Assembly (NCBI RefSeq): GCF_014748335.1
Contig: NZ_JAAVIY010000005.1
Coordinates: 62,001 to 126,000 of the forward strand
Direction: 5' to 3'
Source: Flavobacterium selenitireducens
GTDB taxonomy: Bacteria > Bacteroidota > Bacteroidia > Flavobacteriales > Flavobacteriaceae
DNA length: 64,000 nt
The notes under the pieces are model-generated. The model made no database searches and had not been told where the DNA came from. It saw nothing but the letters and a program-made list of their open reading frames with translations. The translations under genes were made by a program, and so were the position numbers. Below are positions 8,721-19,000 of this stretch, piece by piece; position 1 is the first letter of the stretch, and each line of letters opens with the position of its first letter.

Positions 8721-9329
8721 TTAAGCGGTCTCGAATTTTTTATCGAACAAATGTACGACATCTTCCTGACCAACCTGGAGCGTCCACACCTGCAAACCTG
8801 CCTGGCGCGCAGCATCGGTGTTTTCCTTTTTGTCGTCTATGAACAAAGTGCGCTTTGGCGAAAGATCGTGTTTGCGGATGATGTAATTGAAGATTTCAAC
8901 GTCCGGTTTGCGCATGCCCATTTCGTAAGAGTAATAGACTTTTTCAAAACAGCGGTAAAAGTCGCCGGCGAATGTCGACCCGACAAGTTCTTCAAAATGA
9001 GCGATATGAATCTGGTCGGTATTGGTCAAAAGGAACATTTTGTAACGTCCGCAAAGCATCTGTAGAAATTCCAATCGCTCAAGCGGAAAATCGCCTATTA
9101 CGAGGTTCCAGGCCGAACGGATTTCGTCCAGGGACGCATTCGGGACGTATTTCAGGAATCCGTTGAGGAATTGCTCCTCGGTAATCTGGCCTTTTTCGAA
9201 TTTGTCATTGAGTCCGATCAGTTCGTCGTTCGGGCCTTCGAGACCCAATTTCCGGAACGCTTCCACCGAGGCTTCCTTGTTGAGGTTTATGAAAATATCG
9301 CCAAAATCAAAGATTATCGTGTTGATCAT
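8721..9329 (-). CDS. HAD-superfamily hydrolase (subfamily IA)
   Basis: 202 residues. Motif I IIFDFGDIFINL carries the nucleophilic Asp, motif II is MFLLTNTDQIH, the motif III Lys is in MRKPDVEIF and motif IV is LFIDDKKENTDAA. This is the YihX/epoxide-hydrolase-like HAD-IA pattern. Probable small-molecule phosphatase. It overlaps the ribD end by 23 bases and is followed directly by yigZ. Its place behind ribD, whose product needs dephosphorylation before lumazine synthase, makes a riboflavin-pathway phosphatase an attractive but unproven idea. Confidence 0.88.
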   Translation of the reverse strand: MINTIIFDFGDIFINLNKEASVEAFRKLGLEGPNDELIGLNDKFEKGQITEEQFLNGFLKYVPNASLDEIRSAWNLVIGDFPLERLEFLQMLCGRYKMFLLTNTDQIHIAHFEELVGSTFAGDFYRCFEKVYYSYEMGMRKPDVEIFNYIIRKHDLSPKRTLFIDDKKENTDAARQAGLQVWTLQVGQEDVVHLFDKKFETA

Positions 9330-10353
9330 AATTGCGGAAAATTAAAAGTTCGTCGCCAAAAATGTTGTGTCGCTGCAGCGGATCTTGCGCAAAAACAGGT
9401 GCTTTCGTCCCGTCGCCCAATACAATGTCCGATTTGAAAACCCGGGCTTCGTCCCAAATTCCGGCATCGATGAAAGTCTGGAGCAGACGACTTCCGCCCT
9501 CTACGATAACAGATTGGATGTCGCGTCCGGAAAGGCCTTTGCATAAGCGTGCGGCAAGGTTTTCATCAAACGTCACGACTTCGGTTTCCACGCCATTTAA
9601 CGGCGCTTCGGAAAATGCGATCGTTTTTGCCTGATTATCAAATATATGATTTTCTTTCGGAATGCGTTGCGAGCGGTCCAGAACTATCCGGATAGGATTT
9701 TTACCGAACCAATCGCGAGCCGTCAACGCGGGATTGTCGTCTATCGCCGTTTGCGTGCCTACAAGGATAGCGTGCTCCTGAGTTCTCCATTTGTGGACGA
9801 TTTGTCGCGAATGGGAATTGGTGAGCCAAACGGGTTTTGCGTCGTCTTTTGCGGTCGGACCCAAAAAACCGTCGCGGCTTTGCGCCCATTTCAGGATCAC
9901 GTACGGACGCTTTTTGTTTTGGAACGTAAAAAAACGGCGGTTGAGTTCGATGCATTTGTTTTCGAGAATTCCGACTATTACGTTTTTGCCCGCCGCCAGC
10001 AATTTCGCTACGCCTTTGCCGGCAACTTTTTCATTTGGGTCGACGCAGCCCACGACCACATTTGGGATTTCGTTGGCGATGATCAAATCGCAGCACGGAG
10101 GCGTTTTACCAAAATGACTGCAAGGCTCGAGCGTCACGTAAATCGTGGCTTTTTTGAGCAGTGATTTATCCTTGACGGAATTTACTGCGTTCACTTCGGC
10201 ATGCGCTTCCCCGGACTTTCTGTGCCAACCTTCGCCAATGATTTTCCCTTCGTGTACGATCACGCTTCCCACGATGGGATTCGGGTAGGTCATGCCCAAG
10301 CCGTTTGCCGCCAATTGCAGGCAGCGTTCCATATAGATTTCGTGTTCACGCAT
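9307..10353 (-). CDS. ribD: bifunctional riboflavin deaminase/reductase RibD
   Basis: 348 residues. The N-terminal deaminase domain has the zinc site HAEVNAV and PCSHFGKTPPC (residues ~50-90); the C-terminal reductase domain has WAQSRDGFLG and VEGGSRLLQTFIDAG. It converts the GTP cyclohydrolase II product in two steps (deamination, then side-chain reduction) toward riboflavin. Start ATG at 10353 (MREHEIYMERC); upstream in-frame codons (MRYFCA) are less likely. Divergent from prmC across 63 bases and overlapping the HAD gene downstream. Confidence 0.95.
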   Translation of the reverse strand: MREHEIYMERCLQLAANGLGMTYPNPIVGSVIVHEGKIIGEGWHRKSGEAHAEVNAVNSVKDKSLLKKATIYVTLEPCSHFGKTPPCCDLIIANEIPNVVVGCVDPNEKVAGKGVAKLLAAGKNVIVGILENKCIELNRRFFTFQNKKRPYVILKWAQSRDGFLGPTAKDDAKPVWLTNSHSRQIVHKWRTQEHAILVGTQTAIDDNPALTARDWFGKNPIRIVLDRSQRIPKENHIFDNQAKTIAFSEAPLNGVETEVVTFDENLAARLCKGLSGRDIQSVIVEGGSRLLQTFIDAGIWDEARVFKSDIVLGDGTKAPVFAQDPLQRHNIFGDELLIFRNYDQHDNL

Positions 10354-10416
10354 TGCACAAAAATAGCGCAATTGGATCGGTTATGCGTATTTTTGCTGTG
10401 CGCTAAAAAATGATTT

Positions 10417-11265
10417 ATGCTTATCAGGGACTTCCGCCAACACTTCCTATCCGAACTGGCAAAGCTGTACGACATTGTGGAAGCAGAGCGTTTTTTTTAC
10501 ATGCTGCTTGAAGAATACCGGCTGATGAAGCGCATCGACCTTTGGCTTTACCCTGACAGTTTTTTCTCGGATCACGAACTCATGGTCTTCTCGATTGCAC
10601 TTGAAAAACTCAAAAAGCACATCCCGATACAATATATATTGGGTAAGGCGCACTTTTACGGATTGGAGTTCGAGGTCAATCCTGACGTGTTGGTCCCGCG
10701 CCCTGAAACCGAAGAATTGGTCGATTGGATCGTCAAGGACTACGAATTTCATCCGCATCCTAAATTACTTGACATAGGAACCGGAAGTGGCTGCATTGCG
10801 ATCTCGCTTGCGAAGAACCTCAAAGATGCCGTCGTTTCAGCCATAGACGTGTCTGCGGCAGCGTTGACGATCGCAACACGAAATGCTCACCGCAATGCCG
10901 TACGGGTCGACTTCATGGAAACCGACATCCTTTCGGACACGGAATTGCCGAGGGATCTCAACGTGATCGTTTCGAATCCGCCTTATGTGCGCCATCTCGA
11001 AAAAGCTGAAATGCAGGCCAACGTGCTCGATCACGAACCACATCTGGCGTTATTCGTTGAAGACGACGACGCATTGCTGTTCTATCGCAAGATTGCCGAA
11101 TTGGCCATAATTGCGTTGGCTCCCGGCGGAAAATTGTATTTCGAAATCAACCAATATCTCGCAGATCAGACGATCGATTTATTGAAGAGCAAAGGATTTT
11201 CTGAAATTCAGATGAGAAAAGATCTTTTAGGCAACGATCGCATGATCAAAGCCACAAAACAGTAA
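10417..11265 (+). CDS. prmC: release factor glutamine methyltransferase PrmC (HemK)
   Basis: 282 residues. N-terminal helical bundle, then PIQYILGKAHFYGLEFEV and VLVPRPETEELV (release-factor recognition), SAM motif LLDIGTGSGCIAISLA and the catalytic VSNPPYV. It methylates the GGQ glutamine of RF1/RF2. Four bases separate it from the following DUF3052-like gene, so the two are likely cotranscribed. Confidence 0.96.
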   Translation: MLIRDFRQHFLSELAKLYDIVEAERFFYMLLEEYRLMKRIDLWLYPDSFFSDHELMVFSIALEKLKKHIPIQYILGKAHFYGLEFEVNPDVLVPRPETEELVDWIVKDYEFHPHPKLLDIGTGSGCIAISLAKNLKDAVVSAIDVSAAALTIATRNAHRNAVRVDFMETDILSDTELPRDLNVIVSNPPYVRHLEKAEMQANVLDHEPHLALFVEDDDALLFYRKIAELAIIALAPGGKLYFEINQYLADQTIDLLKSKGFSEIQMRKDLLGNDRMIKATKQ

Positions 11266-11268
11266 CGT

Positions 11269-11691
11269 ATGCAACGAACGATCGCGCAAAAAATGGGAGC
11301 GAAAACCGGAATGCGGGCGTATTTTTACAAGTCGGATTCGATTGAGGAAAATTTCGGCCTTCCGACTATGGAAATCAGGCGGCGTCTTACCGGAAAATTC
11401 AACTTTATCCACGCTTTCGTGATCACCCAATCGGAGTTCCGTAAGATTTTCCCGAAACTGCGCTCACACCTCGAACCGTCTGGAACGATTTGGGTTTCCT
11501 GGCCGAAATCGGGTCGGCTGAAAACAAATTTGACTCTTCCGAGGATAATCGAGATCGGCTACACGTTCGCAATGGTCGAAAGCAAGACGATTTCAATAAA
11601 CGAGACGTGGTCGGCGATAAAATTTACGTTTCCGAAACCAGGCAAAACCTACGAGAACAGCTTTGGTAAACTCCCTGACGATTACTCGTAG
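11269..11691 (+). CDS. DUF3052-like protein
   Basis: 140 residues. LRSHLEPSGTIWVSWPKS, then TLPRIIEIGYTF and SINETWSAIKFTF give the DUF3052 pattern (Lx.GGxLWVxYPK; D.xWSaLrF). No function is established. Four bases after prmC; its last 10 bases overlap the convergent permease gene. Confidence 0.78.
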   Translation: MQRTIAQKMGAKTGMRAYFYKSDSIEENFGLPTMEIRRRLTGKFNFIHAFVITQSEFRKIFPKLRSHLEPSGTIWVSWPKSGRLKTNLTLPRIIEIGYTFAMVESKTISINETWSAIKFTFPKPGKTYENSFGKLPDDYS

Positions 11692-12917
11692 CGCAACGCT
11701 TCGATAGGATCGAGACGTGAAGCTTTTATCGCAGGGTAAAGACCTGACACGATCGCAACGGCGAATGCGGTAAAAAATGCGGCGCCCATCGCGGCCCACG
11801 GAACCGCAAAGCTAAACTTCAGCAACATGGCGACGAGCGACCCGAGTAACATCCCGATAAGCATTCCCATTATTCCGCCAATTTGCCCGATCACCAGGGT
11901 TTCGATAAAAAACTGTGTGGCAATAGTGGCTCTTTTTGCGCCAAGTGCTTTGCGGACTCCGATTTCGCGGGTGCGTTCGGTTACCGACACAAGCATGATA
12001 TTCATCAGGGCGATAGATGACCCGAAAATCGTGATGATGCCGATTCCCCATGCGGCTCCGGTCAGATAACCGGTAATGTCCTTGATCCTGTTGATGAGGT
12101 CGTCGCTTCGCGAAATGCCAAAATTGGTTTCCTGGATCGGATTAAGTCCCCTGATATTGCGGAATTCAAGGCGTGCGCGATCTACGGCGTCGTCGAGCAT
12201 TTCCTTTTTTTGCACCATGGCGCTCACCGCGTAATTGATGTTAGGTTGGGTAAAAAGCGAGCGCGCGACCTGGATCGGGATAAAAACACGAAGGTCTTCG
12301 CTGTTTCCGAACGTCGAACCTTTTTCCTTGAGCATGCCGATCACTTTGAAGCGGGCGCCGCGGATCGAAATTACTTTGTCAATCGGATTTCCGTCTTTTA
12401 GAAGTCCTTTGCCAAAATCGGACCCGACGATGCACGAATAGGTGTTGTTTGAAATGTCGAATGGCGTGAAATTGCGGCCCTGGTCGACCTCGAGGCCGGA
12501 ATTGGGCACGAAGAATTCATCCACTCCCATGACCCGGATGTCCGGATCGGTTTTTTGGGAGCCGTAACGCACTTCCGCAGCCGTCGTCGCCGTGAACGAA
12601 AGCGAGATCGTAGTGCCGGGAAAGTTGAAGTTTTCTTTGAACGCCTTGGCCTGGGCGTACGAAATGACAGGATTCGGCCGTCTTTCCTCTCCATCGTACT
12701 GCTGGCTGAAATCGTATTGCTGCAAGTTGAACGTATTGGCGCCCATAGACGCGAAATCTCGGGAAAGCGTATGTTCGAGTGCAGACACGATGGTCAGGAT
12801 GCAAACGAGCGCCATGATTCCGATACCGATGATAAAAACGGTCAAAACCGTGCGCAGCAATTGGGCGCGGATCGAGCCGAGGGCGATTCTGATGTTTTCG
12901 CGAAGCAGTTTGAACAT
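11682..12917 (-). CDS. ABC transporter permease, MacB/FtsX type
   Basis: 411 residues: N-terminal transmembrane helix (TVLTVFIIGIGIMALVCIL), a large periplasmic MacB core (residues ~45-270) and three C-terminal helices (GIGIITIFGSSIALMNIML, GGIMGMLIGMLLGSLVAML, FFTAFAVAIVSGLYPAI). VTERTREIGVRKALGA and YPAIKASRLDPIEALRYE are the hallmark FtsX-domain motifs. It works as a mechanotransmission permease with a separate ATPase, not encoded beside it. Six bases after the T9SS protein gene. Confidence 0.93.
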   Translation of the reverse strand: MFKLLRENIRIALGSIRAQLLRTVLTVFIIGIGIMALVCILTIVSALEHTLSRDFASMGANTFNLQQYDFSQQYDGEERRPNPVISYAQAKAFKENFNFPGTTISLSFTATTAAEVRYGSQKTDPDIRVMGVDEFFVPNSGLEVDQGRNFTPFDISNNTYSCIVGSDFGKGLLKDGNPIDKVISIRGARFKVIGMLKEKGSTFGNSEDLRVFIPIQVARSLFTQPNINYAVSAMVQKKEMLDDAVDRARLEFRNIRGLNPIQETNFGISRSDDLINRIKDITGYLTGAAWGIGIITIFGSSIALMNIMLVSVTERTREIGVRKALGAKRATIATQFFIETLVIGQIGGIMGMLIGMLLGSLVAMLLKFSFAVPWAAMGAAFFTAFAVAIVSGLYPAIKASRLDPIEALRYE

Positions 12918-12923
12918 CGGCTA

Positions 12924-14423
12924 CTAGATTTTTACAAATTTAGCGTTTTGCTTTTTACCATTTCTCATGTTTACCTGAAGAAAATAAACACCTTTTTCGA
13001 GTTTGCTCGCATCGATGGTTTGCAGGTCGTCGAGTTGTGCGGGCATTCGCTTGCCGTCCGCAGCGTAAATCGTCGCATGCGAAACGGGATCCGAAAAATA
13101 CAACATGTCCGCAACCGGATTGGGATGAATGGAGAAGGCGTTTTTTAGCGTGTCCTGAGTTCCCAGCGTTCCGCCAATTTTGACGATCCAAAAATCCGAG
13201 GAACCGTGATGGCCTGCCGAAAGCATAAGGCTGTCCTGATTTGCACTTGCGACGAAAGCGTAGCCATCGTCGGGAGTTTTGGCCAGGCTACATCGCGCGG
13301 TCTGAAAGCCGGTGCCGCCATACGTCTTTTCCCATTCCAGCGATCCGTCGCTGTCTATTCGGACCATCCAGACATCATCGTTTCCGTTGTTGAAGCTCAC
13401 ATTGCCATCATTGCTCGTCGTGCTGCCCAATATCGTGAAAGTTCCGTCGGGTTCGGCCATCACGTCCGGGACAACGTCTTCAAGTGCTGATCCGCCGAGG
13501 CATTTCTGCCATTGCAGATTTCCATCATCGTCGATTTTGATCACCCATAGATCGCGAGCTCCCCAAAATCCCGAAACGTCGCCATTGTTGTTCGACTGGT
13601 TGCCGAAGGCATGGGTGTAACCGGCAACGACATATCCGCCGGCAGGCGCAATTGCGACGCTGGTTGCCCATTCCTCGCCGGTACTTCCGAATGATTTTTG
13701 CCATTGGATATGCCCGGTGGAATTTAACCTTACTACCCAAAAGTCAAGACCGCCATGGTTGAGGGTGAGGTCGCCGTCCGAAGATGCGCTTCCTCCTGCG
13801 AATATGTAGCCGCCGTCGGCCGTTTGCCTTATGTCACCTTGGGCTTCGATTCCACTGCCGCCGATACTTTGTTCCCATTCGATATCTCCGTCGTTTTCGA
13901 GCTTCGCTACCCAGATGTCCTGCGCGCTGTCTGACCCGAAGTCTGAGCTTGTCAAAATATAACCGCCATCGACCGTCGGATGGATTTCGCTTGCCGCACG
14001 CTGGGCAATCGTTTTGTCCCACTGCATTTCTCCGTCCGGATTCAATTTGACAATCCATGCGCCTTCGGAGTAATTGGCAGCAATTATATACCCTCCGTCC
14101 GGAGTTGGTGCTATCGATTCTGGGATCTCGTACTGACCGTCATCCGATGCGAAGGTTTTCTCCCAAATCAGGTTTCCGTTTGGATCCGTTTTTACGACCC
14201 ACATGTCCTGGTATAAGACAGGAGGATTGGAGATGTCGCCATTTGTGGAATACGTAAAACCGACTGCGACAAGGCCTCCGTCTGTAGAAACGCAAATGTC
14301 TTGTGCAAAATCTTCAGACGAACCGCCAAAACATTTATGCCAGGTGATCTCGGGCGCCTGGGCATTCGATTTTGCTATTGCGCCCGCGGCGACGGCCAAA
14401 ATGGCCAAAACCAATTTTCTCAT
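12924..14423 (-). CDS. secreted repeat protein with T9SS sorting domain
   Basis: 499 residues. Signal peptide (LAILAVAAGAIAKSNAQ). The body is about seven repeats built around D-GGYI or GGYVVAG with LWVIKIDDDGNLQWQK-type strands, resembling the beta-propeller-like repeats often seen in Bacteroidetes secreted proteins. The C-terminus (about 420-499) holds a type A T9SS domain: SIHPNPVADMLYF, IYAADGKRM, LEKGVYFLQV, KFVKI. Predicted to be exported and anchored or released by PorU. Ligand unknown. The downstream permease is probably transcribed with it. Confidence 0.88.
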   Translation of the reverse strand: MRKLVLAILAVAAGAIAKSNAQAPEITWHKCFGGSSEDFAQDICVSTDGGLVAVGFTYSTNGDISNPPVLYQDMWVVKTDPNGNLIWEKTFASDDGQYEIPESIAPTPDGGYIIAANYSEGAWIVKLNPDGEMQWDKTIAQRAASEIHPTVDGGYILTSSDFGSDSAQDIWVAKLENDGDIEWEQSIGGSGIEAQGDIRQTADGGYIFAGGSASSDGDLTLNHGGLDFWVVRLNSTGHIQWQKSFGSTGEEWATSVAIAPAGGYVVAGYTHAFGNQSNNNGDVSGFWGARDLWVIKIDDDGNLQWQKCLGGSALEDVVPDVMAEPDGTFTILGSTTSNDGNVSFNNGNDDVWMVRIDSDGSLEWEKTYGGTGFQTARCSLAKTPDDGYAFVASANQDSLMLSAGHHGSSDFWIVKIGGTLGTQDTLKNAFSIHPNPVADMLYFSDPVSHATIYAADGKRMPAQLDDLQTIDASKLEKGVYFLQVNMRNGKKQNAKFVKI

Positions 14424-14550
14424 GAGATTTGATTGGAATAAGAATCCGGGAAATTCATTTCGGGCTAAAGTACATTATTTAGAAGCATTGCGAAAGCGGT
14501 TTTTTATTCGGTTTACAAATCCCGATATTTGCCGTTCATATTGATAAATT

Positions 14551-15927
14551 ATGGCACAAAAACCCGGCATACCGAAAGGCACTCGCGATTTTTCACCCGA
14601 AGAGGTGGCGAAACGCCAATACATCATTGGCATCATGAGATCGAATTTTGAAAAGTTCGGCTATCAACCCATCGAGACGCCCTCGTTTGAAAATTCGGAT
14701 ACCTTGATGGGGAAATACGGTGAAGAAGGCGATCGGTTGATCTTTAAGATATTGAATTCCGGCGATTATCTCGCAAAAGCCGACGAAGGCCATTTGTCGA
14801 ACCGCGACAGTCTGAGGCTGACGTCGTCGATTTCCGAGAAAGCGCTGCGTTACGACCTTACCGTGCCGTTTGCGCGCTACGTGGTCCAGCATCAAAACGA
14901 TATACAGTTTCCGTTCAAGCGCTACCAAATCCAGCCGGTTTGGAGAGCAGATCGTCCGCAAAAAGGGCGTTTCCGTGAGTTTTTCCAATGCGATGCGGAT
15001 GTCGTCGGATCGACCTCGCTTTGGCAGGAAGTCGAACTCGTACAGCTTTACGATTCGGTTTTCGCCGACCTCGGACTTGACGGCGCCACGATCAAAATCA
15101 ACAACAGAAAAATACTTTCTGGAATTGCCGAAACCATAGGCGCCAAAGACAAGCTCATTGACTTTACCGTCGCTTTGGACAAACTCGACAAGATAGGAGA
15201 GGAGGGCGTGCGCAACGAAATGCTCGGGAAGGGCATTTCGGCCGAAGCCATAAGCAAAGTCCAGCCGTTGTTTTCGTTCTCGGGAGACGTAGAAGAAAAA
15301 CTCGGCAAACTAGCGGAATTGCTATCGACGTCCGAAGAAGGCAGGAAAGGCATAGCGGAATTGCGTTTCATCTGCGACAAGGTAAAAGCGCTCGGGCTCA
15401 AGGGCGCGACGCTCGACCTCGATGTAACCCTGGCGCGCGGTCTCAATTATTACACGGGTGCCATTTTTGAAGTCGTCGCCCCCAAAGTGGCCATGGGATC
15501 GATTGGCGGAGGCGGGCGCTACGACGACCTGACCGGGATTTTCGGACTGAAGGACATCAGCGGTGTCGGGATCTCATTCGGGCTTGATCGAATTTACCTG
15601 GTTTTGGAAGAACTCGGGCTGTTTCCGGAAACGGTTACTTCGGCCCCGAACGCACTGTTTTTCAACCTCGGCGAAAGCGAAGCACTTTTTGCGATGCAAG
15701 CCATCACGACTTTGCGAAACGACGGGATCCGCGTCGAGATGTATCCGGACAAAGCCAAAATGGACAAACAGTTCAAATATGCCGAGAAGCGCAACATTAC
15801 CTATGTGGTCACGGTTGGCGAACAGGAACTTATCGACGGGAATTATTCGGTCAAGAACCTCGTCAGCGGACAAAAAACCACTATTGGAATTGCTGGACTG
15901 AAGGAACTTTTATCCGATAATTTCTAA
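14551..15927 (+). CDS. hisS: histidyl-tRNA synthetase
   Basis: 458 residues, class II synthetase. Motif 1 around [11 protein letters not shown], motif 2 FQIQPV-type region [20 protein letters not shown], the HisA motif [14 protein letters not shown] and motif 3 [16 protein letters not shown]-terminal anticodon-binding domain from about residue 360. Charges tRNA-His. Ends before a shared terminator. Confidence 0.97.
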   Translation: MAQKPGIPKGTRDFSPEEVAKRQYIIGIMRSNFEKFGYQPIETPSFENSDTLMGKYGEEGDRLIFKILNSGDYLAKADEGHLSNRDSLRLTSSISEKALRYDLTVPFARYVVQHQNDIQFPFKRYQIQPVWRADRPQKGRFREFFQCDADVVGSTSLWQEVELVQLYDSVFADLGLDGATIKINNRKILSGIAETIGAKDKLIDFTVALDKLDKIGEEGVRNEMLGKGISAEAISKVQPLFSFSGDVEEKLGKLAELLSTSEEGRKGIAELRFICDKVKALGLKGATLDLDVTLARGLNYYTGAIFEVVAPKVAMGSIGGGGRYDDLTGIFGLKDISGVGISFGLDRIYLVLEELGLFPETVTSAPNALFFNLGESEALFAMQAITTLRNDGIRVEMYPDKAKMDKQFKYAEKRNITYVVTVGEQELIDGNYSVKNLVSGQKTTIGIAGLKELLSDNF

Positions 15928-15960
15928 CCGGCCCCAAGCGTTTTCAAGATTCGTTACATA

Positions 15961-15994
15961 AAAAAAGCCTCCCGGTAGTGAGAGGCTTTTCCTT
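15961..15994. terminator. bidirectional terminator between hisS and the giant surface gene
   Basis: AAAAAAGCCTC-ccggtagtga-GAGGCTTTT, with A-run and T-run on the two sides, between convergent genes. Confidence 0.88.
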
Positions 15995-16023
15995 TTTGGG
16001 GAAAAAAGGGGAAATAAGGGTGT

Positions 16024-19000
16024 TTATTTAATGATGACTTTATGGCTCATTTGTCCGCCAGTGGTTTGGATCTTGACGATATACGTCCCGGCGCTGATTG
16101 TTTTCAGCGGGATGCGGATGTCGTTTTGCTCTTGTCCGACGACAGGATAGCTTCCGACGGTTTGTCCTAGCATGTTGATCAATGTCGCATCCGTTACGTC
16201 GACCGTTTCTACCTTGTTGTTGATGGCGAGCACGGTCGTCTTTTCGTCATATCCGACCTTGATTCCGTCCGCGAGGTTGTCCTGGCCTTTCGCAACCGTG
16301 TCGGCTTGTTCCGTGAACCGCAGATAAAAGCGGTTGGTGTGCGTCCCGGCGGTAATGCTCAGGGCGAAGTCCTGTTCGCGCAAATTGTGGTAAAGGCCGG
16401 TCAGCTCGTCATAGATGTAGATCGGTTGTTCTTCGTCGAAATGCTCAGTGGCGTCAAGGTTGAATTTTACGCTTCCGTTGACGGCTGCCTTAACTTCAAG
16501 CGGATAACTGCTGTTCGGGTTGAAATAGCCGTCTCCCTGTATGACTGCTTTGTGCGTTCCGATCCTGAAAACCAGTTCGTCCGCATTCGAATCGAAGTTG
16601 TCGGCGTCGTAACCCAGGTCGAAATCTGGTGTCGCCAGATTGGCCATGAACCCAATGAGCAACTGTCTGTGGTAGCCGTTAGTATAGTCGTAACCGATAC
16701 GGATCTTAGGATATTGCGCTGCAGCCTGGTAACTGTCATCGGCATTGCGCAAGTCTGTGTTGGTCTCGATCGAGCCTAAATTGTTTCCGCCGGAATTCAA
16801 CGGAACCGACGATTTGAACATCGCATACGAGAGTGCATTGTCTTCCTTGATGAAAAGGCGTTGGCTGTTGCGGAAGGTTATGTTCCCGCCTGTTGCCGAA
16901 CCACTGACGAAGAAACCTTGTCCGACAGGAATAAAGCGCTTCGGAGTCTTGTTGCTCGATCCCAGGCCGCTGGCGTTCGGATGCGCTACAGGAGGCGTTC
17001 CTCCCACCAAGGTATAGGTCGCGTAACCACCTTGATATTGAGCCGTGACGTGTGTGTTGTTGGTCCCGAAATGTTCCCAGAATCGAATCGAACCAGTGAT
17101 CACGCCGGCGTTGTCCGTCAGGAACGCATTCGCATCGAGAGCCGAAGGATAAGGGTTTCCGGTAAGGTTGAGATTGTTGGCGGCGATCGGAAGCGTGATG
17201 GTTCCGTTGTTCGGTTTCCCGACGAAAACATAGTTCTGGCTTTCGGTAAGTGCGCTGCTTCCTTTCATCGTAAACCCTTGGCCGGCGAGCAATGCCCCGT
17301 TTTGGCCGACATGGGCCCAATTGGCATAGCTGCTCGAGGTATTCTGGAATTTATAGATCCAGGCGCTGCTCATCGTGATCGGGCTTGTCGCCGACGAGTT
17401 CGTTCCCGAAGTCCAGTTGAGGTTCAATGGGTTGGCGGCGTTCGTGCCGTCGCGCAACACGGTATTGAGCGTGTAACTGTTGTTGTTCGTCGTGGCGTTG
17501 ATCGCACCTACCGGAGACGCCCAATAGTTGTAATTGAACCGGTTCGTCGTGCCTTGCTGGTCTTTTTCGATACGGCCGCTGCTGCTAGGGTCGAGGTCGC
17601 TGAACTCGGTTTGCACGAGCTGGGATTTGGCCTGGAGGTCAAGTTTCCCGTCGAGTTTTAGCCACCAGCTGTTTTCAAGTTTATTGTTATTGCTGACATT
17701 GACCGTCACGCCCGGCTCGATCTTCATGCCGAGGCTGCTCTGGTTTACCGTCAAGTCAAGGTTGTGTTTGACATGGATGATCGACCACGGATAGGCGAAC
17801 ACATCGGCACCGTTCACAAAGTTGTTCTGGCTGACCGCTGTCTCAATGCTCGACGACTGGGTAGTCTCGAACGGCATAGGAGCAAGTTGGCCCCGAATGT
17901 TCTTGACGTTGTAGATGCGGGCCAACGAGTTGCTGTTTCCGGCATCTACGCCCGTTGTGATATGGTTGTCGATGACGTCGTCTTTAAAATTATCCATTCT
18001 GTAATACGCCAGCAACGATGACCATGAAGACGCTTCGATATTCTTTGGTACGAATTCTCCCCTGATCGCGGCCCCGTTCTGCCTGATTTCCTGATAAACC
18101 ATTTTTTGCAATTGATCGGGCGTCAGGGCCACATTGAAGGCGCGGACTTCTTCTATCGATCCGTTGAAATAATTGGCATTCGAAGATGGATTTTTTCCCA
18201 TCGTAAGTTTGATCGCACTGGCATTCAAAGCGCCCGAAAGGCCAGAGACTGACGATGTGCTGATTTGTTCCCCGTTGAGGTACAGCCTTAGTTTTGTTCC
18301 GGAATCGCTTCCGTTGTAGACTGCGGCGATATGATACCAGCGGTTCGGGACCAACAGCGTCGAACCAGAGGTAATGGTAACGCCTTTTGCAAAAGTCCGC
18401 AACTGTCCGGTTCCGACCACGCGCATCAGAAAGTTGTCCTGTCCGAAGACGACGCCGTCTGTGTTGTAGCCGTTTCCGAGCTTGATCCATCCCATGATTG
18501 TCGACTGCGGAAGCCCGCTGAGGACTTGTGAACCTTCGGCATAGTCGTTCCTTCCGTCAAAATCGATGTAGAGTTTGCGTTCGAGATCGCGAGGAGAGCC
18601 CAACGCATTAGTCGCGGTGTCGAACGTGTCGGGGATACCGTCCCTGTCGATATCCGCTGTACCATCGATACGACCGTCGTTATTGGCGTCGAGGTTTGCA
18701 TATAACCCGGCCCGGATGTCGAAAATACCGTCGTTATTGGAATCGAGTTGCCTGAAATCGGGCAATCCGATCAGGTCCGTATTCTGGGCTTGCGGACGAA
18801 CTTGCGTGCCGTAGCCGTTTTGCGTGTCGAAAATGTTGAGGATGCCGTCGAGATCGGTATCTGGCCCGTCGCCGAGACCGTCTCCGTCGATGTCTCCGTC
18901 TCCATTGAAAATTCCGGCTTCGTCAATATCAAAAACGGAATCATTGTCGCTGTCGAGATCCTGGAAATCGCGCACTCCGTCTCCGTCGGTGTCAGGCAAT